Positions 20,413-31,357 of a stretch of DNA of 64,000 nucleotides are shown here, one piece after another. This stretch comes from Tritrichomonas musculus. Lineage: Eukaryota > Parabasalia > Tritrichomonadida > Tritrichomonadidae. Where the stretch lies: positions 6,619,501 through 6,683,500 of the forward strand of contig JAPFFF010000005.1 in assembly GCA_039105265.1 (NCBI GenBank), read 5' to 3'. Numbering within the stretch: position 1 is the stretch's first letter; each line of letters starts with the position of its first letter. The notes under the pieces were generated by a model. The model saw only the letters and a list, made by a program, of their open reading frames with translations. It was not told the origin of the DNA and did no database searches. A program made the position numbers and the translations under genes.

Positions 20413-21549
20413 TACCCCCTCCTCGCTACAAATGGTTATTTTTTGATACTTTATTTTCTCGTTATTTTTTTGTAGGAAATTGAGAAGAAAAATTGAATGA
20501 GAAAAACGTACAAAAAACAAAAATCTTTAATAAATACTGAAGAAAAAGAAATTTCAAAAAGTAAATACACCTTTTATTAATTACATGCAAAGATGCTTAT
20601 ATTATAAAAAAATGAGAGAAAAAGAAAGAAATTGAATGTAAATTATTTTAATATCTTTATAAAAAAAAAGAGGTAAGAAATCGTATTACGTTGTATAATA
20701 TTATATTGTTTGAGTAGTTGTTATTTTTGTATTTATTTAATAAAAGAGATATCAAATCCACTTTTCTATAGATAATACATTGCGAATTACCAACTCGATT
20801 TTGATTATTTTCAAAACTGTTATGAGAAATTAAAAAGATACTTTAAAAGTAAATATAATTATATAGTTCAAAATTATAAATTTTGTGTGTTCAACATAAA
20901 TGTAATATTTATTGAAAATTTTTAAAATATGTAGAAAAAATTGAAATCCGATTTTTTCATAATTAACATTCGAACTGATAATAGAATTAAAAGAACAAAT
21001 TAAAATGAGAGCTTAGAAGATAAGACATTGAACAAAATAAAAATATATGATTTTCTGGCTAAAAATGAGTTAATCACAATAGTAATAAATGCATTATCCT
21101 ATTTCGTTTAAAAATGATAAATTAAATTGAGAAAAAGTGGCATGAAAATCTGAAATTATTTGTTCATCGATCATTAAGGGACTTTAATTTAAAAATCAAA
21201 AAAAAACTGTATAATAGAATATTATAAAAAGGAAAAAATTGAGTAAATGGCAACTTGGACTATAGAACAAAATATTCTGCATAAGAATACCATTTACTCA
21301 ACTAGAACCTTTTTGCTAATAATAAAAAGTATAAAGATTTTAATTTAATATTCCATTTTCATAAAATTTCTGAAAAACATTTTAAAATATTACTGAGTAT
21401 TTTTATCTTAGAGTACTATTTATAAAATAACTAATCTGATAAAAGACTTTCTGATTGCAAAAGTAGGTATTAGATCTTTAAAAATTGTTTTTTTTTTTTG
21501 AAAAATTGATAATGTTAGGTGAGAATTTGAAGCAAAAGAAGATAAATTG

Positions 21550-21608
21550 AGAGAGTGGATGTGGAATTGAGAAAGTGGATGTAGAATTGAGAAAGTGGAT
21601 GTGAAATT
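21550..21608 (+). repeat. Three tandem copies of a 20-bp unit
   Basis: Unit GAGAAAGTGGATGTAGAATT, three copies with small changes, inside the non-coding half of the pogo-type element. Confidence 0.7.
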
Positions 21609-22022
21609 GTAAGGAAGAAAATTCGATCAAATGAAGTAGAGTAAAATGATATGAAATTTATAATAATTATGAACTAAATGCTAAATGGTAAAATAAATAA
21701 GTTAACTTAATAGACGAAATGTTAATTAAAATATAAAATGTCCAAATTTGTTTTAAAATAAAAAAGAAAATAACTAAAAGTCATGTGGATGAATATAAGA
21801 AACTAACAAAACATTATTAGATAAAACTAAAAAAGGAACTAATTATAAAGAAATTGGTGTTTTGAGTAAAATATTGTTATCTTATAATAGTTTCCTATTT
21901 TTGAGTATTATTGACAATTAATTATTTTTTGATTAATGAATATTAATAAACGTATTGAAAAAGCTTTTTTTTTAGTATTGATAATTATTTGATAATCTTA
22001 TATAGTTTGACTTTTGAAAAGA

Positions 22023-23219
22023 TTAAAGATATTGATCCCAGGCATTCATCAAAGTAAATATTGGCAAATCTTTCCATGATTCTTGTAAGTAGTATAGCGA
22101 TCTTTTCATACCTATAATTTTTTCATCATTGTCTAAAAGTAGTCTTCTGATTTTTGAATTTGTCATACTTTTGAGTGGCGCGAAAATTGCTATATCTAAT
22201 GGCTGCAACAAGTCTGTGAAATGAGATGGAATAAAGATTAATTCGATATTTAAAAGGTTTGCTGTTTGTTTTGCGAGTTTGCTGGTGTGAGACGAATAAC
22301 TATCGATAATTAAGTGAATTTTTTTGTGTATCGGGATTTGTTCTCTTAAAAAATGTAAGTATTTTGAAAAACATGTAGCATTCATATAAGACTTCTCAGA
22401 AAAAGTAAATGTATTGTTTTCAATAAGTTCACCGATTTGTTCTTCTGCTTCATCTTCATCGTTTGCTTTAGCTATAATAAAAAGTGGTAATTTTTTATAT
22501 TCTGATGTAATAGTCGCCATTATGGAAACCCTATCTTTGTCATTTTCGTTAACGTTAATACTTATGTTCTTATCATTTTTGAATGCCCAAGTTCTGATTG
22601 TTGTCGGTAACACTTGAAATCCTGTTTCATCTGCGTTGAGTACTACTTCATTTGTATTTCGAACTTTTTCAATTAAATTTGAGACTTGTGATCTGAAACT
22701 CTGAATTTCAATTTCTATTTGTTCCTCTGTTTTGTTAACTGGCCTCTGTCTAAAGTGAGCTAATCTTGATGATAATCTGTGTCTGTTTTTAAAATCGCTT
22801 ATAAAACCAGGACTACATTCAAATTTTGGAGCTGTTTTGGGATTTGGATATATCTCGTCAAAAGCGTTGTAAATAATGGTTTCAAAATAAAAATCTGAAA
22901 AATATTTGCCCATTTTAATGTAATTTAAATCGATATACTGCACTATGTTTTCCTCTTGCTCATCAGTAAATATTCTGTGGAAAGTTCCATGTACACTGGT
23001 ATCACATGGATCATAAAAAGGATCTAACTTCCATTTACGTGACCAACGAACCATTGTACTTCGTGGAATACCAAATTCATTCTTGATAATTGTGAAAATT
23101 TTCCTCTTGTTCATACTTTCATCATTGAGTAATCTAAAGTATCTTGCTTTTGCTCTATTGACTCGTTTAGGATATAAGTGGTACTTTCTATGAGGGGAAT
23201 GGAACTTTTTCTTCCCCAT
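22023..23219 (-). CDS. Pogo/Tigger-type DDE transposase, 398 aa
   Basis: The N-terminal part has helix-turn-helix character (IKNEFGIPRSTMVRWSRKW, about 45-63) followed by a CENP-B/Tc5-like region (EENIVQYIDLNYIKMG onward). The catalytic core shows the first Asp D197 (VLNADETGF), the second D306 (HLIIDSYSSHTS) and the third D342 (HFTDLLQPLDIAIF), giving a DD35D triad, which fits the DDE_1 family. It opens with ATG at 23219 and has no internal stop. It lies near the right TIR, reads inward, and should catalyse cut-and-paste movement of its own element. Likely functional by sequence; activity is inference. Confidence 0.9.
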   Translation of the reverse strand: MGKKKFHSPHRKYHLYPKRVNRAKARYFRLLNDESMNKRKIFTIIKNEFGIPRSTMVRWSRKWKLDPFYDPCDTSVHGTFHRIFTDEQEENIVQYIDLNYIKMGKYFSDFYFETIIYNAFDEIYPNPKTAPKFECSPGFISDFKNRHRLSSRLAHFRQRPVNKTEEQIEIEIQSFRSQVSNLIEKVRNTNEVVLNADETGFQVLPTTIRTWAFKNDKNISINVNENDKDRVSIMATITSEYKKLPLFIIAKANDEDEAEEQIGELIENNTFTFSEKSYMNATCFSKYLHFLREQIPIHKKIHLIIDSYSSHTSKLAKQTANLLNIELIFIPSHFTDLLQPLDIAIFAPLKSMTNSKIRRLLLDNDEKIIGMKRSLYYLQESWKDLPIFTLMNAWDQYL

Positions 23220-23521
23220 TGCTAAAATAAACGATAAAAAGTGTCACTTTTTCAATAAAAAAAGTATTTTACAATATAAAAACTATTTTAATTCTTATTA
23301 TATTTATAATTTAAATTAATAAAACTAACATATAAATGCTTTACATATATATTTATTCCTTAAAAGAAAATAAATTTTTATTGTTTTATAGCAGTTAATT
23401 AAATGTATTTTTTTTTTTTTTTTTTTTGTTAACCTTATTGAAATTTCGCAGTTAACAAAAAAAAATTATGCTAACCAAAATAACGTACACAAAAATAACC
23501 ATTTGTAGCGAGTTAGGGGTA

Positions 23522-23699
23522 AAAAAGATTAGATGAAAAAGATGATAATACAGGAGATGCGATGGAATAAATGAGACTGAAGGGAATAGATAAGATTTAA
23601 TGAGAATAATAAGATTGGAAGAGATAGATGAGAATATATAAGATTAAATGAAAAAATAAGAACAAGAGAATAAATGATATTGAATGAGAAAGAGGAGAT
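23522..23699 (+). repeat. Purine-rich degenerate satellite, part 2
   Basis: Same AGATTAGATGA / GAGAATAGATAAG phrases as 19855-20412, continuing directly after the TA at the right end of the pogo-type element; ends at the left tip of the next MITE. Confidence 0.75.
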
Positions 23700-23701
23700 T
23701 A

Positions 23702-25152
23702 AGGGACCACTACCCTTACAAATTAACTGTCATTTTTTTTTGCGGAATAAACGTACGAGTAAACGTAAGAAGAAATTTTTGAAAAATTTTCTCACAAATA
23801 ATATTACTTTCTCTCTCAAAATCTGACAATTCTTTTTATTCCCATTGAATTTTTTTGAAATGATTTTTTTTTTATCAGAATTTTGACCGTTTATTATTGA
23901 TTTTACATGTAAATGAGGTTTTTCTTAATATTTAACAAATATTTGGATAAAATCTTTGGGGATTTAAATCATTATATCCTATATTATTTAATGCCCAAGT
24001 TATAACGAATTTTGTTTTTTTAATCGTTAGCAATTTTTTTATTAATTAAAAATTCAAATTAAATCCCAATATTTATAGTTATAATATAATTATAAATAAT
24101 ATTAAATTTATTTATACCATTTTTTTAATATAAATCTCATTATTCATCGACTTTTTCTATATTTTTTTATTTAAAAAAAGCTAAAATTGAAATTTTTGAG
24201 TGATTATTATATAAAATTAAGATTCATACTTAAGTATTATACTTAATTATTATCTAAAACGCACGTTGGAAGCACAAATTAATCAAATTATAGCGATTTT
24301 CAATCTTTATAGAATAATATTAAAAAAAGCAAAAAGAGTCAAATAAAAAGCATAATAAGAGAATGATTATAAAGAATATGTTTAGTAAAAACCATAAAAT
24401 TAAAAAGAATCGAAAAAAATAAATATCGTCATCGAATAATCTTTCAAATTTGAATTAGCAACGAATTGAGATCATCTATACACTTAGGAACTGTAATAAT
24501 ATTTTGGTCTCGATGTTTCAGAAGCAAGATTTAAGTAGAAATTGAGCAAAGGAACTTGTAAAAAAAAATGGGTGAATTTTATGATTTACGATCACTCTTT
24601 CAAAATTAGATTATATTCACTTTTTCATAAAAAATAATATTTTCTTATAAAGCATATTTCTTTCTAATAAAATCTAAAAGATTACTAATTATCTGTTAAA
24701 AAATATATGTTTTGTAAATGACAATTCTTTTTTGAATTGAGTTTATTCAAAAAAAAAATTTTAAAATTTTAAATGAAAATTTTACGTACGTTTATTCCGC
24801 AAAAAAAAATGACAGTTAATTTGTAAGGGTATCATATTTTTTTGTAAACATTTCAATATTGAGAAAACTCATAGAAAAGAAAATTCAATGGTTGTTATCT
24901 CGGAAAAAGTTTAAAACTTTAAAATTTCACCATTCCGATCATTTTTGTAAAATTTTTACTCCTTTCAACTTTTAAATTTTTATTGAAAAAAGGGAATAGG
25001 CTTAAAAGAAGAATAGAAATAAATGATATGTAATTTATATAATTTATATATACCAAAATATAGCAAAAATACTCAAGAAATAATTTTTTTTAAGTCAATT
25101 AATTTTGTGATAACTCATAGAATTTTTAGCATAGAATTTGATAGTGGTCCCT
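23702..25152. mobile_element. Outer MITE (about 330 bp original) split by a second MITE
   Basis: The left tip AGGGACCACTA (from 23702) matches the right tip TAGTGGTCCCT (to 25152); TA flanks both ends (23700-23701 and 25153-25154). When the inner element and one TA are removed, the left TIR reads on as AGGGACCACTATCATATT, matching the right TIR AGGGACCACTATCAAATT. The interior is non-coding. Confidence 0.75.
23713..24829. mobile_element. Inner TIR element (1117 bp) inserted at a TA of the outer MITE
   Basis: Terminal inverted repeats of about 44 bp beginning CCCTTACAAATTAACTGTCA at both ends, flanked by TA (23711-23712 and 24830-24831). No coding frame, so non-autonomous; TA duplication points to a Tc1/mariner-like mobiliser. 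Confidence 0.85.
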
Positions 25153-25278
25153 TAAACAAAGTTTGGCAAGAATAAATGAGGATAAACTCTTCGAAGAGTT
25201 TAGATGAAAAGAATTTTCTTTATTAAAAAAATGTTTTTGATTTGGAAAATAGAAAAAATCAATTTTTAAGGTAAAAGA

Positions 25279-25305
25279 CACTTTTTGAGCTTCGCTCAAA
25301 AAGTG
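25279..25305. repeat. Perfect 12-bp-stem hairpin
   Basis: CACTTTTTGAGC at 25279-25290 and GCTCAAAAAGTG at 25294-25305 with a 3-nt spacer. No adjacent gene; function unknown. Confidence 0.7.
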
Positions 25306-26777
25306 GCGTTCTAGTTAGGAAATAATATTTATACATTATTTTTAAAATAATTCATGCATAAACTTGGTAGATATTGTTATTAGATTGCCTAGTTTATGTG
25401 GTCACAAATTCAATATAAAAATTACTTTTTAGAGTAGCAAAAAGGAGAAATGAAGTTCAGAGGTATTCATGTAGAGAAATTGACGAAATATTGAAATATT
25501 GATTATATTTTCTTTATTTTTATTTTGAAACTAAGAATGTACTTTAATGGATAAGAATTTTATACTCCTATTTTTGAGATATTTCTATTTTTATTTTTCT
25601 GAATAATAATCGTTTTATAATTGAGAGGCTATATAATTTTTTTTATATAAAAATTGATGAAATATAAATATATATATAATTTTGTTTTATTAATCATTAT
25701 AGTATATATATATTGATAACTTATTAATACATATATGTTTAAAAAACATTTATTTTCTAGAGATACACTTGTTTATATTTTATTTTTTTTTTAATAAATT
25801 TTTAACTTTTTCAGTTATTATATTTTTTATATTGAAATAATAAACATTTTTTATCCTAGTAGTATTTTTATTATAACATTATTTTATTTTATATTTAATA
25901 TATATATTATAATTTATATACTATTTAAATTTTATATTTAAGTTTTACATAATATATTAAATAGATAAATTAACAAAAAAAAAATAAAAAATTCAATTAA
26001 ACGATGATTTACAATGAATTTCTAAAAAAATATGTTGGCTTGTATTGTGATTATTTTTTGGTTTTCAATATATTAAATATTAAAGTTATTTTAATAATAT
26101 TGTAATTAATAATTTTACATTATAAAAAATATTTTTAATAATATTTTTAAGAAGATGAGGAAATTTATATTTTTCAAGAATCACTTCACTATTAACTTCA
26201 CTTCACCGAAAATAATCATCTCACGTCACTAAAAAATAATAACGTACCAAAATACGATGAAAAATAATTCAAAATAATGCAAAATATAAAATTACATTTT
26301 TCTTTAAAATGAGAGTATAAAGTAACTTATTTACATAATAAAATTTATTTAATATTTATTATTATTATATTGTACAATTAGTATATAATTATTTCGTAAA
26401 TCAATTGAGAAATAAGTCATTTTCTTAATTTTTGAATGTAAATTTGCATTTAAATTTATATATGGCTAATAAAATGGATATATAACAGATAATATATTTT
26501 ATAAATAAAATATAAAATATTATTAATGATTTATAATTCATAAATATTTTATTTGACTCGAGATATAGATGAAACATTATTTTTTAAATTGTTTTTAAAT
26601 TCTCAACATCCATTAAAACCAATTATGGCAAATGTCAGTATTGGATATATAGAAGTAAATAATCTTAATATTTTTTCATAAGATAAAATATTCATTCAAT
26701 TAAAGCCAAAATAAAAAAATCAAATAACGAGTTTTCACTTCACATGAATACCTCTTGAAGTTCTGTTTTTGAATAAA
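25306..26777. other. AT-rich spacer upstream of the kinase gene
   Basis: No gene. AGGTATTCATGT near 25462 and its complement near 26745 are about 1.3 kb apart and could mark the ends of an old TIR element. A phrase with TCACTTCAC repeats near 26181-26230 echoes one near 8160. Confidence 0.4.
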
Positions 26778-26782
26778 TCATT
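26778..26782 (+). promoter_or_regulatory. Initiator TCATT of the kinase gene
   Basis: TCATT with A+1 at 26780, 18 nt upstream of the ATG at 26798. Confidence 0.65.
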
Positions 26783-26797
26783 TAATAAAAATAAATC

Positions 26798-28804
26798 ATG
26801 AAAGTTGCTGAAATTCCAGGACCATCACAACAGCCTTTGCCTATTAAGAATGAAAAAGTCATTAAAGATCGTAAAAAAGTAACATTTAAAATGGCAATTG
26901 ATTTAAATAATTTTGAAAGATTGAAAATGATTGGTGAAGGAAATTTTGGTAAGGTCTATAAAATTGAAGAAAAAAGCACTAGGAAAATATATTGTGCCAA
27001 AATCTCTAAAAAAATTATTGAAGATAATTCATTGGATGAGCTTCTCAATTTGCTTACAGAAGTTAGTCTTTTTTCTAGATTTGATCATCCATCAATAGCC
27101 AAATTCATTGGGTATAGTACAGTTAATTTTAAAGGTTCACATAAACCAGTAATTATTATGGAATATCTTCCGAACGGCACACTTAAAAATGCTATTCATT
27201 TGGAATCACTTAATCAATCATTAAATGGATGGGACGATACGCATAAGCTTATTAATATCTATGGGATAGCAAATGCGATGTTGTACTTACACTCGCATGA
27301 TATTCTACATCGAGATCTCAAAACAGACAATATTCTACTTGATGAATATTTATATCCAAAAGTAGTCGATTTTGGCCTATCAATGATTGACAATAAAACT
27401 GCAGATGAAGCAGATTCTACATGTGGCACACCTCTTTATATGGCACCAGAAATCTTAAAAAGTAAATATTACACTAAAGCCGGTGATGTTTATGCTTTCT
27501 CTTTAATTATGTATGAAATTGTTACAAATACTGTTCCTTTTGATGGTGAAATTAAGAACTATGTTGATATCATAACAAAAGTAGCAATTAAAGGGGAAAG
27601 ACCTAAATTCTCTAATACAGATCTATTTAATAATTCTCTTATCAAATTAATTGAAAAATGTTGGCAGCAAGAACCAAAAGATCGGCCTTCATTTGATGAG
27701 ATAGTCACTCTTTTAGAAACAGATAAAAGTTTTATTACACAAACAATTGATAAAGATGACTTTATGAATTATGTTTATTATATTAAAGATTATCAAAGCA
27801 AATTTGATTCAGCAAAACCAGCCATTCCAGTACGTTATAAAATGGCAAATTCAAAAGGATCCAATTTAACTGCAGATTTAGAGCAATCAGGAATCAATAA
27901 TGAAAAAGATTTTTATAATTATGCTGGTAAGCGTCGAAATGGGTTATCAATAACAGGTGGAGTAACTACAGATAACTTTAAAAAAATAAAAGAAGCTGCT
28001 GATAATGGTGATATTGATAAAATGACTAATTGTGCTTATACTCTTTATCAAGGAATAGAAGTTCCAATGGATAAGCAATTAGCTGCTTTTTATTTTAAGA
28101 AAGCTGCTGATTTGGGTGATATTTATGGTACCTCAAGATATGCAAGCATGGTTTCTAAAGGTGATGGGATTCCTTACAATTTTGAAGAATCTTTCAAGTA
28201 TTATAAAATTTTGGCCGATTATGGCCATAAAGAAGGTACTTATAAATTTGCCAAAATGTTATTGGATAAAAATTCTTCTGTTTTTGATAAAGATGAAGGT
28301 TTGAAATATTTAGATAAGGCTGTTAGAGCTCATTCCAAAGACGCTGCTTATTTATATGCCAATATTTTATATAATGGCGATTATGATCTACCTGTTGATA
28401 AAGCCAAAGCTTGTAAATATTATAAAATTGCTTCATGTAATTCTGATGATGCTAAATGCAAATTAGCATTAATGTTGATGAATGGCGATGGTGTAAAAGA
28501 GGATAAAGAAACTGCTTTGAAATTGTTCTATTTGGCTGCCAATAATGGAAATCAAACAGCAATGTTTTATTATTTGAAATTGATTGATGAAGGTGTTGCT
28601 TCTAATGATCTTAGCCAATATTTTCGTGTTGATCTTGATCATTCTACTGAAGAGCTGATGGAACCAGAACAGAGTGTTATTGATTATCAGAAGGCTTATG
28701 ATAGCAAAATGAACCAAATAAAAGCAAGAACGAAAATTGAAATAACGCCAGATACTCAGCAAAATAGACAACCTTCAACATCTGAATGCTGCTTGCTGAT
28801 TTAA
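26798..28804 (+). CDS. Protein kinase with C-terminal Sel1 repeats and CaaX box, 668 aa
   Basis: Residues about 40-310 form a complete kinase domain: glycine loop IGEGNFGKV (45-53), ATP-anchoring Lys K68 (CAK), catalytic loop HRDLKTDN with D173, DFG at 191-193, activation-segment end GTPLYMAPE, and the TKL/Tyr-kinase-like-flavoured GDVYAFSLIMYEIVT. All key residues are present, so it should be active. Residues about 390-620 hold five to six Sel1-like repeats (pattern AADLGDIYGTSRYASM, AANNGNQTAMFYY), alpha-solenoid units used for protein binding. The last four residues, CLLI, preceded by another Cys, form a CaaX box expected to be geranylgeranylated, which would place the kinase on a membrane. 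Kinase plus Sel1 is common in trichomonads; the lipid anchor is the unusual part. Start supported by the initiator. Confidence 0.93.
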   Translation: MKVAEIPGPSQQPLPIKNEKVIKDRKKVTFKMAIDLNNFERLKMIGEGNFGKVYKIEEKSTRKIYCAKISKKIIEDNSLDELLNLLTEVSLFSRFDHPSIAKFIGYSTVNFKGSHKPVIIMEYLPNGTLKNAIHLESLNQSLNGWDDTHKLINIYGIANAMLYLHSHDILHRDLKTDNILLDEYLYPKVVDFGLSMIDNKTADEADSTCGTPLYMAPEILKSKYYTKAGDVYAFSLIMYEIVTNTVPFDGEIKNYVDIITKVAIKGERPKFSNTDLFNNSLIKLIEKCWQQEPKDRPSFDEIVTLLETDKSFITQTIDKDDFMNYVYYIKDYQSKFDSAKPAIPVRYKMANSKGSNLTADLEQSGINNEKDFYNYAGKRRNGLSITGGVTTDNFKKIKEAADNGDIDKMTNCAYTLYQGIEVPMDKQLAAFYFKKAADLGDIYGTSRYASMVSKGDGIPYNFEESFKYYKILADYGHKEGTYKFAKMLLDKNSSVFDKDEGLKYLDKAVRAHSKDAAYLYANILYNGDYDLPVDKAKACKYYKIASCNSDDAKCKLALMLMNGDGVKEDKETALKLFYLAANNGNQTAMFYYLKLIDEGVASNDLSQYFRVDLDHSTEELMEPEQSVIDYQKAYDSKMNQIKARTKIEITPDTQQNRQPSTSECCLLI

Positions 28805-29602
28805 TTAGTTTGTGTGTATGTGTTTAAATAAAAGATATTTTTATATATGCAAAAAACAATATTCAATATTTTTTAAACAATGAAAATCAATTTATTTTTT
28901 AGATAAACATTAATCAATGTGAGCGAATGAAGATGCGTCACTCTAACATGATACTTGCTATCTTTTTTAAAACTGTCAGTTTGATTTGTTTTATTTAATA
29001 AGTAATCAGCAACCTAAAAATGGTCAATTTGAACTGGTGAATTAAAGAATTGTTGATTTGTCTTGAGTAAGAATCACCATTTAAAAGTTGAATATTGAAT
29101 TTATTAGGCTAATGAAGTACTTATTACTTTACTAATTATCATAGGTTAAAAATGGATGAAAAAAAATAAATGAGTCGGTCATTCAGAACTCCATATGATC
29201 AAATGAAATTCGCAATTTTAGATAGTTAATATTCAGTCACATTTAATTGATTTTGTTCGGTCTAAAATTTACAAGCTTTTATCTCTATGAATAAGCAAGC
29301 ATTTCCTTCATACATTCGTAAAAAGTTATAATATTTATGAAGGAAAATTTTGGAAATGTTTTAAAGCAAGTATATGAATTATCAAAAAAAATTATTTGTT
29401 ATTAAAAATGATATGATTATTTAAAAATTATCTCCTTTTAAATTAATTCAATTTTTCTGTATTTACATCAAAATTCTTCAAACAAAATTTGAAAAGCATT
29501 CAATATTTGAAAAAAAATTTGAAAAGCATTCAATATAAAAAAATTCTAAAAGTTTTTTGAATGAAGATATCAATCCCATTTTATATATAATTTTATTCTA
29601 CC
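28805..29602. other. Spacer between kinase and hydrolase genes
   Basis: AT-rich, no gene. TAAATAAA soon after the kinase stop may serve as poly(A) signal (trichomonad UAAA). Near 29487-29536 the phrase GAAAAGCATTCAATAT is duplicated. Confidence 0.55.
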
Positions 29603-30589
29603 ATGATAAAGAAAGGCGCTAAACTTATACTACGCCCACCACGGCATATATACAATTTAGAAAATATTCCTCCTTGCACCATATTCGAAGGAGATGAGAT
29701 TGATCGAACTGCTGTGACCTTTTCCAATGACCGTGGAGACACTTTACCTGGATCATATTACTGTTTAAAGAATTTTGTGCCAAAAGAAAATGAAAAGAAG
29801 ACATGCATAATATATTTACATGGAAACGCATCAAATCAACTTGAAGGACGATTTCTCCAATACCTATTTATTCCTGTTGGAATTTCATTGTTTTGTTTTG
29901 ATTTTGATGGCTGCGGGTGTTCATCGGGAAATTCCGTATCGCTTGGATATTACGAACAAAATGATGTTAAATGCGCCATTGAAATGCTTAAGAAACAATT
30001 TAATATTGAACAATTTCTCCTTTGGGGACGATCAATGGGAGCCGCAGTTTCTATAATGGTGGCTAACCAGTTAAAAAATGATAAATGTATCAAAGCAATC
30101 GTTGCTGATTCTGCTTATTCTTCCGTGAAAAACTTAGTAAAATGTTTGGGGAAAGAAAGAAATGTGCCAGCATGGATTGCGAAAATATTATATAAAAGAG
30201 TTCGAGAAAGAATTATTAAGAAGAATAAATTCGATCTTAATGAAGTAAGCCCAATTGATTCAATTTCAAATGTAACTATTCCGATATTTATAATTCATGG
30301 AAATGAAGACCATTTTGTCCCTAAAAAGAATAGCGAATTATTATATGCACAATCACCAGCAAAAATAAAAGAATTACGAATTGTTAAAGGTGAACATGAA
30401 AGTCATAGGCCAGTAGCTGTATTGCAGGAGGCAACCGTGTTTTTGTGCGCAGCTGCAGGAATTGCAATTGAGTTTCCAGAAGAAGAAGAAGACAAAAATG
30501 TAGATAATGAAGTTTTGTATCAATATTCTAATCAACATTATAAAGATATTGATGAAATGATCAATGCATGCAAAAATGATGTTGAATGA
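29603..30589 (+). CDS. Alpha/beta-hydrolase, serine aminopeptidase-like/ABHD17-BEM46 type, 328 aa
   Basis: A full hydrolase core: oxyanion-side IIYLHGNASNQ (about 69-79), CFDFDGCGCSSG, nucleophile elbow WGRSMGAA with S144, acid IIHGNEDHFVP with D236, and histidine GEHESHRP with H265. The HGN, DFDGxGxSSG and WGRSMGA motifs are typical of the BEM46/ABHD13/ABHD17 branch, whose members act on lipids or palmitoylated proteins; the substrate here is not known. No signal peptide; a few Cys near residues 53-107 could be acylated. The first ATG at 29603 gives the normal length. No TCAYW initiator is close by; an 11-nt phrase TTTTATTCTAC ends 2 nt before the ATG region and recurs before the next gene. 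Confidence 0.88.
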   Translation: MIKKGAKLILRPPRHIYNLENIPPCTIFEGDEIDRTAVTFSNDRGDTLPGSYYCLKNFVPKENEKKTCIIYLHGNASNQLEGRFLQYLFIPVGISLFCFDFDGCGCSSGNSVSLGYYEQNDVKCAIEMLKKQFNIEQFLLWGRSMGAAVSIMVANQLKNDKCIKAIVADSAYSSVKNLVKCLGKERNVPAWIAKILYKRVRERIIKKNKFDLNEVSPIDSISNVTIPIFIIHGNEDHFVPKKNSELLYAQSPAKIKELRIVKGEHESHRPVAVLQEATVFLCAAAGIAIEFPEEEEDKNVDNEVLYQYSNQHYKDIDEMINACKNDVE

Positions 30590-31357
30590 AGAATAATTTA
30601 GAGAAATTCTGGTAAATGTTCAGCAAAATCAAGTCTTTATTGAAGTTAATCAATCTAGAATTGATCAAATTTCAAAAGATGAAGTAGTTGTATTATTTTA
30701 TAGATTGTTTTTATTCATGTAATAAACTTAGTTTATATCATTTTTTAAATTTATTTTTTTTTTTTTTTTTTTGGAAATTGGAATTAAAAAAGTATGTATT
30801 AAAATGAATGTTCATTAATGGCTTAATACATGTGTTCAGAATCAATAACAAAGGAAATTTGTAAATAATATTATTGAGAATCAATTTTAATAGCAGAGAT
30901 AGAGCTATGTTTCATATTAGATATTTGAACTAAAATAGTCATAAATTGTGTTACTAATAATAAAATTACTAAAATCCTATATGTTCAAAATAAGTTATTA
31001 TTTTCTCAAAAAAAAAAAAAAAAAAAAAAAAAAGAAAACTTCATATATTTAGAAATATAGAAAGAAATATTGCCATGAATTCCATTAGATTTATATTGTT
31101 GATGATGAAATGTGTTTAAAAATGGTTCTCGAAATGCCAATAAATGCGAATCTTCATTTGGTATTGATTATCTTAGTAAATACTATACCAATAATTAATA
31201 ATTTTTAAATCCAAGTAATTTGTCTATTATTTAATTTAATTAACATGTTTATTTATAGAAAAATTTTTTGAATATCGTTATTATGATGTTTAAAAAAATT
31301 TATATCATTTAATATCGGTAAAATTTTATTCTACAAAAAGTTTAATTAGCAAAATCA
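30590..31357. other. Spacer with long A and T homopolymers
   Basis: No gene. Contains a T run near 30753-30770 and a long A run near 31009-31033. A TCATT at 31305-31309 is a possible initiator 50 nt upstream of the next ATG. Confidence 0.5.

Larger units (their letters stand above)
20415..23519. mobile_element. Pogo/Tc1-mariner-type DNA transposon (3.1 kb)
   Basis: The ends carry inverted repeats of about 30 bp (CTCGCTACAAATGGTTATTT in both, outer CCCC tips) and are flanked by TA on each side (20413-20414; 23520-23521), the target duplication of the Tc1/mariner/pogo superfamily. The right part contains an open transposase gene. The left 1.6 kb (20445-22022) is non-coding AT-rich DNA with a 12-bp-stem hairpin near 21239-21301 (TTGAGTAAATGG and its complement) and a three-unit 20-bp repeat near 21550-21608. 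It inserted into the purine-rich satellite. Confidence 0.85.

Noticed and set aside
25279..25305. Hairpin as a bacterial-type transcription terminator
   Set aside because: Eukaryotic context and no gene ends nearby.
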